Source of the DNA: Marasmius tenuissimus
Taxonomy: Eukaryota > Basidiomycota > Agaricomycetes > Agaricales > Marasmiaceae
Assembly (NCBI GenBank): GCA_029532415.1
Contig: JAQOTA010000028.1
Span: 186,001 to 250,000, forward strand
Length of the DNA: 64,000 nt
Direction: 5' to 3'
The translations under genes were made by a program, and so were the position numbers. Every line of letters starts with the position of its first letter. Position 1 is the stretch's first letter. The notes beneath the pieces are model-generated. The model saw only the letters and a program-made list of their open reading frames with translations, was not told the DNA's origin and searched no databases. Shown here one piece after another: positions 33,983-45,274 of the stretch.

Positions 33983-35247
33983 TTACAACCGTTTCGCGGT
34001 TGCTTGAATAGACTTGATGAGATTCCTCCTCGAAGAAGTCGTCGGTGGAACAACCGACTGTCTCTCCGTCAAGCAGAATCTCGGTACGACACCTTTCGGT
34101 GCGTCGGGCTTCCCAACTCTCTGGACCAAACACCATCCATCGGTGTACTCCTCGACCATTCGGATAGTATCACCGATATGGATCAGCATCTCATCCTCAA
34201 GAGATGGTGTGAAGGTGTTAGTCACGGACATCAATCGTGGCAATGATAACCCATCGTTGCCAGATCCTGATTTGAACAGAGAAGATTTCGTGGATGTTTG
34301 GAGGGGGGCAGTGGATTGTTGGTGGCTGAAGGAGGTGTTGCGGGCTGGGCTGGGGAGAGGCTCTACGCTAGAACCTGGGGTCTTGGGGGGGAGTGGTGAG
34401 AGGGAGAATCGTGACGATGGCGGTTTAGATAGCTCAGTGGTACTAGAAAGAGGGGGAGGGGAGAATTTGGGTTTCTTGCCATTCGCGGGCGGGGTGGGAG
34501 GTGTCGGCGGACGAACGTTGACATTGGGCGGCGTTGGCGGTAAGGGAATGCCAGGTGGTCCTCCTCTGACCAAGGTAGCGTCCGATGACCTGTTAGAGTA
34601 AGAGCCGTTCCGAACGTGATAAGAGGGAGGCGCTTCTGACTTCTCGTTCAGGGTACCTCGAGAGAGCGCCTTCAGCCATCTCTTTCCGTCTCTTGCTGCT
34701 TGGACATGAGCGGGAAGTTGGCCGTTGATAACGGGGACACCCTTGTAGTTCTTGATCTGAGGAACCCAACCAGTCTCTTCGTGAGGGAAGGGGTTAGGTA
34801 CAACGAGCGCCTTCTCCGGCTTCTCAATGCTAGATGCGCTCACTCCAACGAACGATGATGAATCGGTCTCGGGCCTCGATTCTAATCCAAACAAGTCGCT
34901 ACGCGGGCTGCTGGAGACATACAGCCCGCCCTTCCGATTTCTTCTCTTCTTTATTCTCCACCATACGCACCCTGAAGGGGAAATAGTATCAGCGGGATCA
35001 TCATCTAGAATGATACTGTGAACGCACCCGAGATCAATGCTACGACAGAAAGTGCCAGTAGTACTGACAACGCGATCGTAGCTGGTGGTGTGCTCGATGC
35101 AACGATGTTCTTCGCGTATTCATCACCTCGGCTAGTAGCTATCGGGTTTCCTGCTTGTGTCGAGCTGTCAGATGCCGGTGTGCCCTGAGGCGAACGTTTC
35201 GCGGGGATATGAGCAGCTTGCCCAACATGTCGGCGGATCTTCATCAT
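33983..35247 (-). CDS. Single-pass membrane protein with C-terminal SH3 domain (left copy)
   Basis: Two exons, 35247-35028 and 34972-33983, join to a protein of about 400 residues. A short polar N-terminus is followed by a transmembrane helix (ATIALSVLLALSVVALISG) and then by a basic stop-transfer stretch (RIKKRRNRK). Next comes a long Pro/Ser-rich cytoplasmic region (PPGIPLPPTPP) and a C-terminal SH3 domain (VTNTFTPSLEDEMLIHIGD, the WCLVQRVG core, KGVVPRFCL), which binds proline-rich partners. The layout resembles yeast Fus1-like adaptor proteins; homology to Fus1 is not established. The last residues are RRNLIKSIQATAKRL. The right-arm copy ends earlier because of a stop codon. The frame is intact here. 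Confidence 0.8.
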
Positions 35248-35673
35248 GATGGAATATGCACGTCGCGGAGAGGAGGTGTAACGAAGGAGAAGGGATGGAG
35301 GGTCGTTAGGGAAAAAGAAAGAAAAAAACGACCCAACGAAAAAGAAGAAAGAGAAAGGAAGGGAACGAAACTTGTGAGCGCCTCAACGATGCGCTAGCTA
35401 TAAACCTTCCTGTCCGCGTGAACGTAAGATTGATGCTAATCACACCATATCATCCCAGCAATTGGGCAATAATAATTGTTCCTGGGGCGCAAGCTGGCGC
35501 ATATGCAATTCAAACAGATTCAGGCTTGATACAGAACAGCCACCGACACCGACTCTGTGGGCCCAAATGACATCCCGGCAATCCGGAAAGAAGCAAGAGT
35601 TTCACGGTCCCCGAGCTCTAACCAAGCATAATGCTCCTGATGCCGATATCGAAATCTGTGCCATTGCAAAAAG

Positions 35674-38600
35674 CTATAAATCATCGAGTGAATCAACCAA
35701 ATGGCTCGAAACTGCTCTATGCAAAGACCTAGCGCCCTCTGAGAGGATGAAATCATTCATCGCTCCCTGAATGATCTTCTCTCTCCACCGCTTTTCAGTC
35801 TCCCTGTCTTGGCCGAGTACCAGCTCCTTCACCAACTCCGAATCTCTCTCGCTCTGCATAACGAATTCTGCAGCAATGGCCCGCCTTTCCTGCTCAGTGA
35901 ACGGGACAAACGGCAAAGTGGCCGTAACTCTCGACAGCACAGACGCTCCCAACTGGTCTGAGACGCGTGGTCGAACGATTCCCATGAGCTCGACGTACTC
36001 TTCACGGTTCATTGGCTCGTCAGGTCGATGCCGCGATTCGTGATACGAAAAGATGATATCTTGCCCAATGTTTGATGTCCCCACCCAAATCACGTTGCGT
36101 ACGTCGATCGTCCTAGAGTTGGCCTCAAACGTACACCGTCCTGAAAGTCGATCTCAGCATGAGTTTTAAATAAAAAAGACCGCGGGCTGTCTTACCGAAT
36201 TCCCAAGGAACGAGGAGCGACCATAGAGCTTTCGCATCTTCCGTCTTTTCGATTTCCTAAAGAGGCAAAAGTTCGGGATCAATACACTGCCAGCTCATCG
36301 AAACCTGATTCTGTCAAAGACTCACATCAAGGACGACAACGCATCTTTTGCCTTCGTTGTTAGCCAGAAACTCGACAAGTGTACAAGGAACGGTATCCTG
36401 TTCCCCAAAAAAAAGCACAGATAGCATGAGAGAACGTGAGAGGAGATCGACCACAAACGATACGCACCTCTCCCGAACTGATCGAGTACGACTTCCAGAG
36501 ATCATCGGCCGACCGTAAGGTGGTCATGTTCACCGTATGGATGGGAACGTCCAGTAGGGATCCGACTGTGAGAAACCGACGTCAGCATCTTTTTGTTTTG
36601 TGTTTCGGATTCCTCAGAATGATTGGCTAGTATGGAACGCTCCCCGAGGTACCCATGACGGTGGCCGAGACTCATGCTTCAGCCCGCTGTGCTGGCATGT
36701 GTACCACCCGGACATGTCGGGATTCGGGGTCTTAGACGCGGACCGACCCTTCATAATGAAAAAAAAAGACTCGGAAGCGGAAAAACAACAACTCACATTG
36801 ATGTGCCAGCAAACTCTTCCCGTGTCCGCTCGGACCTACACGAAAGGGTATATCAGTATCCGCAAAGCCCAAAATCCCACCAGAAAAACCTACCACAAAG
36901 GAACACAACAATCGGCTGTGGCGACTTTGAGATATTCCCAGAGTGCATACTCAACACACGGAACAACTGTTCCAAAGCTCTATCCTGCCCTACAATCCCA
37001 TACCGCATCCTCTGAAGCGGTCGGAAGGCAGAACGTTGCATGAGAGCTGCGGTCTTCTTCGTGACAGCGGAACATGCGCGGGAGAGGTAATATCTATAGT
37101 AGGAAGCCCGGTTCTCAGTACTCAATACAACGAAAAAGAAAGACAAACTCACCGCGTAGCCTCATCCAAATCCTCAAGCTTCTTCATAATCTGAGAATCC
37201 CTCAAATCAAACCCAGCCTTGATAGGATCAGCTCCATACCCCAACAACACTTTCACCATATCCAACTTATTCCTCAACCCGTCATTCGTGAGAACAAACT
37301 CCAACGCGGACTGTGATTGAGGTCCGACTGCGTCGTTGGCAGTGACCGCGTTCGAACTCGAGGGGGCAGCAGCAGGTTGCGGTTGCGATTGTTCTAAAAC
37401 CTTCTTCACCTCGTCTGGATCGTCACTCGCAATCGCAAACAACAACGCCGGTTTCTCCGATGCCGATGGGGGTGGGGGAGGTGGTGGGGGAGGTGGTGGG
37501 GGAGGTGGTGGTATCGAATCCTGAATCGACAGCGGGCCCTCCCTCCTCTTCTCCATCTGACTCTGACTCTGACTCTCCCCAAGCGGCGAAGTCCTCGACG
37601 ACCGACTCCTCACCACGACCGACTCCCCACTCTTCTGCGACACCGACACCGACACCGAAGACGCCTGTGAGTTCGTAGGCGTAGGTATCCGGATCGGTGT
37701 GGGCGAAGGTGCGTTTCGGAATCGAGAAAGTCGGTTACGTGGGATCGGATTCGGTTCTTGTAGTGGTGGTGTTGGGGTGTACCCTAGGAACGAACCTATC
37801 CTCGACATCCTCATCGCTGTTGTGGTGTTGGAAGGGGGAGGAGGAGGATCCCACGGTGACGATGATGATGGGTAGGCGTTGGTTGTTCCCGGAGGAGCGG
37901 AATGAGGAACTTCCTGTTCGTGTTCGTGTTCGGGTTCAGGCTCATGTCGAATATAACGAATACGCGATTGACGCCTCTGCATGGGTCCAGCTGAGACCGA
38001 GCCCGGACGAGAGGCTGATGCGGACCGAGAGGTAGGTTGGGATGATGGGTGTAAGGAAGGTGGTCGAGATCGTGATCGCGACGGGGAAGGTGGACGTGAG
38101 AAAGACGGTAGGGACGCTGGTGGACTAGAAGGTAGCTAAGTAAAAAAACTCACAAGTTAGCATTGGGGGGGGGAAGAAGTTTGAGAACAACGTACCGAGA
38201 TAGATGCAGGATTAAATATCGAAAGCGATTGCGACTCCAGAATAGCATTTGACGAAGGTGCAGGTGCAGTTGATGTTACAAATGACGACGAAGGGGAAGG
38301 AGAGGGTCCGTGGTGAGATGATAATAGAGCATAAGAAGATGAGAGACGTGTGGTGTCGTTAGAGTTGTCATCTAGAGCGTTGTAGGGTAACATAGACATA
38401 GATGAAGCAGAATCTAAACGGGTGTCAACATTAGCAGAAGGTGGATGGGAGCCTAGTGAGCGACATGGTCAGTTCTTTTCCCGCCTAGATGTACATGACA
38501 GGGAAGGGGATCCGCTCACCAGCACCATCACTATATCCAAAAACAGATCCATTTCCAGTCAAAATAGGAGAATCAACAGCGTTTATGCCAGATAGTAACA

Positions 38601-41600
38601 GTGTAGACTGGTCGAGAAAGAGTTTGAATTCAGCAACGAGACTAGACAACAATGAAAAGAGAGAAGGGAAAAAAAAGACATACCAATCTGAGAGGCTTCA
38701 ACCCTCTCTTCAACACTTTATTCTCGCTCTCCACCTCCACCTCCGAGACTTCGACCTCATGAACTTGTCCATGTTGTACCTCAGGTTCTAGTTCCGGTTC
38801 TGGTCTGGGCTGCGTTTCTTGTTTAACAGCACTAACCCGAACCTTGGAAGGCATCGGCGTATCAGGATCAACCATCGTACTCGTCCGCCTCTTATCCTTC
38901 TCATACACAGCAGTCGAAGCAGGCGCAGACCGTGGCGTCGTCGGACGCTGTGGAGGAGTTCGATGAGATAGTGGGTTCTCGTCTGATCGTCGTCGTTGTG
39001 AAATTTCAACGGTGGGCGAAGGAGGGGAAGGAGGGGAAGAGACTTGACGCGGTGGTTGTGGCGTTACTTGTTCGTATATAGGAGACGAAGGAGAAGGAGG
39101 GAAAGAAACTACCCGGTGACTTTGTCTGGGTGGTTGCGGTGTCACCTGTGAGGATGAGGGTGCTACCTCTTCCAGCGGAGAAAAAGGTGAAGGAGGGGAA
39201 GAGACCCGACGACTCTGCTGTACTGACGGGGGTACCATCTCTTCCAGTGAAGAGGGAGGGGACGAAACTCGACGACTCTGCGGCGTCACCTGTACTGACA
39301 AGGGCGCTACCTCTTCCAGCGGAGAAAAAGGTGAAGGAGGGGAGGGAGGGGAAGGTGTCGCCTCTACTGATGCGGGAGGCTGTTCTTCCCGCAGAGAAGA
39401 GGACGAAGAGACTCGACTCGGCGGTGGCGTGGTTGCCTGTACTGACAAGGGCGCCGCCTCTTCCAGCGGAGGGGAAGACACTCTATGACTTTGTCTCGGA
39501 GAAAAGCACGAAGAGACTCGATTCGGCGGTTGCGGTGTCACCTGTTCAGTCAAAGGTGCCACCTCTTCCAGCGGAGACGACGGAGGGAAAGACACTTGAC
39601 GACTCTGCCTCGGTGATAGCGGTGTTACCCGTTCATATACAGGAGACGTCTCTTCCGGCGGAGAGAAGGGTGACGAAAGGGGAGAGGAAGAAACTCGACG
39701 ACTTTGACTCGGTGGTAGCTCTACTGTCGAGGGAACCACCTCTTCTGGCGGGAAGAAGGGTGAAGGGAGGGAAGGAGGGGGAGAGACGCGTTGACTTTGT
39801 CTCCGTGGTTGTGGTGTCGCCTCTGTCGTCGAAGGAGGCTCCTCTTCCAGCGGAGAAAAGGGCGAAGGGAGGGGAGGAGAAGGAATTCGATGGCTTTGTC
39901 TCCGTGATTGCGGCGTCGCATCTACCTCCCCCGTCAAACAAGTCTCCTCTTCCAACGGAGAAAAACATGCAGAAACTCGACTCTGGGGCAAAGGAGGCAC
40001 CTCTCCCGGGGGAGGAGTCGGTGGTGGAGGCGTAAACACTCTTTCTCTCAAGAATGGAATCGGAACGGGCGATGAATACGACCCCGAGCTTAGGGAATCC
40101 CTAGCACCGAACAGCCGTCGAAGGGAAGCACCCGAGCTGGATCTGAAACTGTCGTCTGGTTCGTAGGCCCATGCGTCGCCTGGGGTGACGCGTCGTTCCT
40201 CGCTCTTGTGTCGGTCGAAGAGTGATAAGAGGGCGTAGGCGTGTACTTCGGAGTGGGTTGGGGAAGGGAGGGGGATACCGGCTGGTGTGTAGGGTCTATC
40301 GAGGTCCCTCGTCTCCGTCTCCGCCTCTACGTTCATGTCTTCGTCTTCATCTACATCCAGATCACGATTCTCGTCCTCAGCCTCCGAGCCAATATCAGAG
40401 TACACCTCGTAAAGCGAGTTGAGAGTATCGTTCTCGGGGTCTCCGAGGTACGCAAGACGAGCGGTTTCCTCATAGTCATCCTCATCCTCGTCTTCGTAAT
40501 CTTCCTCGTCCGCATCCGGTTGGCCTTGCTGGGAATGACCGTCCGCAAAGGAGGAGCAACCTTGGAGTTCCTCTTCAACGAACTCGAGAGTCGGTTTGGT
40601 CGATTCCATGCTCTTGCGTTGACCTAGATAGACGACTGTTTCGTCGTTCCGTTGAGCGTCGTCCCATAGTGATGTATGTCCTGAAGATCCTGGCTCGTCG
40701 TCATGTTCGTCCTCTTCCAACTCTTCCTCGTCTTCCTCTTCTTCGTCCTCCTCATCCTCATCCTCGACGATGTAGTCATCGTCATCGTCGTCTTCAAACA
40801 CAGAACGCGGTGTTGAAGCTGCATCGTCATCGTCGAACCGTCCGTCCACTTCATGTCCATAAGGCTGTATCCGTAGGTCGACAGGCGGCTGTGGCGGCCT
40901 CGAAGAAAACGTCCTCGAAGGTTCCCTGAGAATATCCATGTCCTGCATGCTCATCTCCAAACTCGAATTCGCAGCACTCTCAACCTCAACCTCAACCTCA
41001 ACCTCCACCTCCCTCTCCCTCTCCTGTTCCCGCCGACTCCTCTGTTCTTCCTCCTTCCTGTGATGATACTCCGTAGGCGAATCCAAAGACCCAGTACTAG
41101 GACTCCCATCGGTACCCTCACATTCAGCACCGTACCCAGCCATCTGCCCAACAGTCTCCCCCGTAGCCAAGTCCCGGTTTTGAGGAGACCGAGGAACGAA
41201 CGATCCACCCATCGGTGAGACTAACCCGGGAGACATCAAACCCGAGTTATTGATGCTGACCCTCCTCGAAGGACTCCCAAACGGTGAATGTAACAACCCA
41301 AATACTGTCCCTGTACGTGGAGGTGGACTGAGTGGAAGTGGAAGTGGTGATTTCCAAGGTTGAGTAGAGTCGTAGAACCCGCTGTCATTGAATTTGGTTG
41401 GTTCTCCTTCTGCCTCTCCTTCTCCCTCTTCGTTGTCGTCGTCGTCTTTGGAGAATGTAGTGTAAGAAGGTGGGATGGGGAATTGGGATAGTCCGAGAGA
41501 TGAGGAAAGGGCGGAGAGAGTGGAGACTTGGGATGCGTGGGAGAAGCGTCGGAGGTCGAGGAGGTTGCTGTCTTCGAGTGAGAGGTCGTCTGGTAGGAGG

Positions 41601-42435
41601 TAGGATGAATTTGCGGGTGAGTGAGAGGGAGAAATGTCAATGTCAATTGGTGGAGGTCGGATTGTTGTCGTCGTTGTGGTGGATTGTCGGTTGACAACAG
41701 CGTGGTCGTTTGGCTGTTCCTCCTCGTCGTCGTCGTCAGATTCAATCATGTCGTCGACGTCGACCTCGCCGATGACATCTTGAAGGGCAAGTAATAGGCT
41801 CGCTCGTCGTGGTGACCGTGGCGGCGAGCGGACCCTGTTAAACGACTTGCTAGACCGAAATGAAGACTCCCGAGAGCCACTGTTCCTCTGCTGTAGCTCT
41901 CCCAGAACACTCCTCTTCAACGCACTATAATCGACCTCTTTCCTCCTACTCCTGCTCTCGTCCTCTGTCGCAATAGCCCTGGTATTCGTCAACGAAGCCG
42001 CAACCTCGTAGTTCTCGTCTTGTCCCGGTGTAATATGCAAGAAATTGCACTTGTCAGCTCCAAAGATACATTTTCCTCTGAGGTGGAATTCGCATGGCCT
42101 GGCTGTATAACGTTAAAAGGGTTAGCTCAGCTTCAAAATTCTGCACAGAAACAAAAAGAACGTACTTTTGACTCTCCAGGCCGGTTCTGTTACCTGGGCA
42201 TGGACGTTGACAGGGAGAGCCATAGCAGCAACGGCCATCACCTTAGCAGGACATTGAGGTCGCTGTTGAATTGTTGAATTTTTGGATCCAGTTTCAACCA
42301 TGCATGATGCGTCAGGAGGTCGCGAGAGTCTTCCCACGGAAACGCCTCAAGCGCCCGTCTAAGCGCTGGTTGGGCGGTCCGATCAATGCCGGCACCCCCG
42401 GAGGCGAAAATACGCTTCTTGGCACTTGCCCTCAA
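35674..42435 (-). CDS. Large multidomain protein: CCCH finger, disordered region, ankyrin-like segment, Clp-type AAA+ ATPase
   Basis: Single-copy gene between the duplicated arms. Exons I support: 42102-38684, 38607-38520, 38452-38196, 38135-37153, 37093-36894, 36835-36797, 36565-36468, 36397-36326, 36256-36196 and 36140-35674; phases agree. Upstream coding (DLLTHHAWLKLDPKIQQFNSDLN, to about 42435) reaches it through a small exon, so the true start is not fixed. The first large exon opens with a CCCH-like finger (CEFHLRGKC..DKCNFLH), then about 1,100 disordered residues with acidic runs and Pro/Ser repeats. A poly-Pro tract precedes ankyrin-like ALLFAIASDDPDEVKKVL. Then comes an AAA+ module: YGIVGQDRALEQLF, Walker A GPSGHGKS, Walker B CVVVLDEIEK, sensor-1 WVGTSNIGQD and an Arg finger in SVLSRVTATLPF. 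Two adjacent genes is the alternative, with the split near 38.6 kb. Confidence 0.7.
38990..39990 (-). repeat. Coding minisatellite: S-P-L-E-E-V-A-P / VTPQPPRQS repeats
   Basis: Within the disordered region, roughly twelve to fourteen imperfect units of about 25-35 codons repeat the blocks SPFSPLEEVAP, QVTPQPPRQS and RRVSSPP. The units keep frame although lengths vary. The antisense frame (39130-40035) is open only because of this repetition. Confidence 0.75.
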
Positions 42436-42759
42436 ACCACCACCACCGCTTTGTCCAGTTAGGACGGAACTAAACTTGCGCTCGGTTCTTACGCCTTCCC
42501 TCCCGCTGCACAGTACACATAGATTCTTCGGCGCGCACCTATGTTTCCCGCCAACGCTCCGTCCTCGCCGAACTCAATTTGGCACACTACAAAGCTCATA
42601 CCCACGACCCCGTCGGGTATTCAACACTTTCATTTCCCGGAATTCGTAACACTTGACCGTTGGACGCTCTTTAAATAAGGTACGCCGTACGGAACACGTT
42701 CTTCTCCCCAGCTCACAATCGCTCTTTTCTTTTCTCCCTTTAGTACGCTCGACAAAAAA

Positions 42760-45131
42760 ATGTACTTTTCTTCACCCTACGCACAACCACCTCCAATCGA
42801 TCCAAACGAGCCTCTCAATGCCTTCAACGTCATGTTCAACCGGCCAGACCAGGAGGAATGGAAGGATTTCACTCTGTACGTCGATGGGGTGACTGGAGAG
42901 GAAGTGAAATGGAGGTACGTTAAAAAAAGCTAATCAATCCGTAATCCGATGATTGATTTTCCTGATTTCGCTCTCTGTTTTCCCCGTAGCGAATACCGAA
43001 ACCGTTTGGAAGTCGCAACGACAGCATTAGGAGCACCTGTATCTCAGGGCGGTCTAGGTCTCGGCGTAGAAGGCGTTTCAGACGTCCGAGATGACGGTAC
43101 TGTCATAACTCCAGTGAAGGAAATGATAGGAATCATGAGTGAAAACAGCGTCGTGCGTCCTTGCATTCCCTCCGAAAGTTCTTCATGAGAATAACACCAG
43201 ATTATCCAGGACTACTCCGTCCTAGTGAACTCCCTTCTCGCTGCGACAACACCCTACGCATTGATATCCACCCACTCGACTCGATTCGAGCTCCTCCATG
43301 CCCTCAAACTGACTCGTCTAACGAGACTATTCGTTCAAGCCAAACACCTGCCTTTAGTACTTTCAGCTGCCGAGGAGGTTGGCATCCCCAAGGAGAGAAT
43401 ATACGTTACGGGTTCCCCGGAGGCCAGTGTGAATGGACATCAGACGCTCTCGGGGTTGATGGAGAACGTACGACGGAGAAGAACGCCACCTGTGGGAGTT
43501 CGTCTTGCGAGGGTCAACTCTTTGGCGTATCTCATCTTTTCTAGCGGCACGAGCGGGCTACCGAAAGGTACGTGTCGCTACAGTCTGGTTTCGACCTTCT
43601 CTAAACTGTCTCCCTACAGCTGTAATGATAACACACGGAAGCCTCTCTGCGAGTCTCCTCCAAGCTGGGACAATAGGAATCTCAAACACCAATGTCTGTC
43701 GCACAATCCACTTCGTCCGAATGACCACGCTCACCCCCTTTAATAATCCAGCCCCCACCCGTCATACCCAACCGCGAAGGTAACCCCGTCGGTCTCGCCT
43801 TCCTCCCCATGCACCACGTATACGGTCTCGGCGCATACGCCCAACGCGCCTTTTGGAGACCCATAAAGTTGATAATGATGCCCCGTTGGAATGTAGACGA
43901 TGCTCTCCGTCTCATCAAACAGTAAGTAATAAATACTCCCACCCCACCACCAACCTCACACACTCCCATCCCCAGATACGAAATAACCCACCTCGCACTC
44001 GTCCCCGCCGCTGTACATCAACTAGCCCACCACCCACAAGTTAGCAAGGACCATTTCAAGTCGATCATGAACGCAGGATGCGGTGCTGCGTATACACCAT
44101 CAGAACTCGTAAACAAATTCCAACAATACCTTCCCGTCGAGATGGAATTTTTAGTCGGTTCGTCTTTTTCTCCCTTCTCCTCCTACCCCCTACCTTCCCC
44201 CCACTCACCTGCTCCCTTCTGCTCCCTACCCCCTCCCCGCCAGGCTACGGAATGTCCGAAGGCACCTTCAACGCCACCGTCCAACCCTCCCTCGGCACCA
44301 TCTCCTCCACCACCGGCACCGGTTCTCCCATCCTCAAAACCCCCGGCGAAGGCTCCATCGGCGTTCTCAACCCCGGAATGGAAGGTCGTGTTCTCCGTGA
44401 AGACGGGTCAGACGCGGATGTGGGTGAACCGGGGGAGTTGTACCTTAGAGGAGGGAACATCGTTCCTGGGTATTGGGAGAATCCGGGGGCGAATCGAGAG
44501 ACGTTTGTTATATTTGAAGGGGATGGGGGGAAGGAGAAGGAGAAGGGGAGGGGAAGGTGGTTGAATACCGGGGATCGGGTTTGGGTTACTGAGGGTGGAG
44601 CGGTTTTGTGAGTGTGTTCCGTGGTTGCTGTCCTCGATAGGTGTTGATGATTTATTTATTTATTTTTCTCCCTCCCCAGCTATGCCGATAGGAAGAAAGA
44701 CACCTTGAAAGTCTCCGGCTCGCAGGTGTCTCCTGTCGAAATCGAGAACGTCCTCTTGGCCCATCCGGACCGTCTCATCACGGACGCTTCGGTTGCTGGT
44801 GTCACACCCGTTGGGAACCGGAAGGATTTGGAAGAAAAGGTTCCTCGTGCGTGGGTTGTCTTGAGTGAGGAGGGGAAACGAAGAGGAGAGGAGAGCGTCA
44901 TCGCCGAGTTGGATAGGTGGGCTAGGGAGAGTTTGAGTAGGTATAAGTGGTTGAGAGGGGGGATTGAGATCGTTCAGGAGGTTCGTTGTGTGTTTTTTTT
45001 TTGTTTTGCGGGTGGGAGATGCTCATACTTATGGAACGTTGCAGATTCCTAAGAATCCGACGGGGAAGACGATGCGTCGTGTTTTGGTGGATGCGTATGA
45101 GAAGAAGTTGAAGACGAAGAGTAAATTATAG
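42760..45131 (+). CDS. AMP-binding acyl/aryl-CoA ligase-like enzyme (right copy)
   Basis: Inverted duplicate of the gene at 20734-23043, from MYFSSPYAQPP (ATG at 42760) to KLKTKSKL (stop at 45129-45131). The intron positions match those of the left copy. All ANL signatures are present: LIFSSGTSGLPKG, HHVYGLGAYAQR, GYGMSEGTFNATVQP, LNTGDRVWV, YADRKKDTLKVSGSQVSP and PKNPTGKTMRR. Differences from the left copy include a TTGTG insertion in the SSTTGTGSP loop and a Lys/Glu/Gly insertion (EGDGGKEKEKGRG) before RWLNTGD, both in surface-loop positions. The frame looks intact through every join. Coding divergence from the left copy is roughly 7 percent in the part I compared (44700-44800), so both copies may be functional. 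Substrate unknown. Confidence 0.85.
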
Positions 45132-45274
45132 GACACGGAAAGGTTCGACGATTGATATCCACAGTCCATGTTGTACAACAGATCTACGGGAGAATATAAA
45201 GGGAGATAGTATGAATTACACGCATACACACAGTACGAGGTCTGAAAAGCTCGACTCTCGACCTGCTAGCCAAA

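Noticed and set aside
34014..34601. 195-codon plus-strand frame opposite the SH3 gene
   Set aside because: Shadow of the SH3 coding exon; the same antisense frame appears in the right arm only because the DNA is duplicated.
39130..40035. 301-codon plus-strand open frame rich in Val/Leu/Pro/Lys
   Set aside because: Antisense to the in-frame minisatellite of the large minus-strand gene; it stays open because of codon periodicity and has no independent motif.
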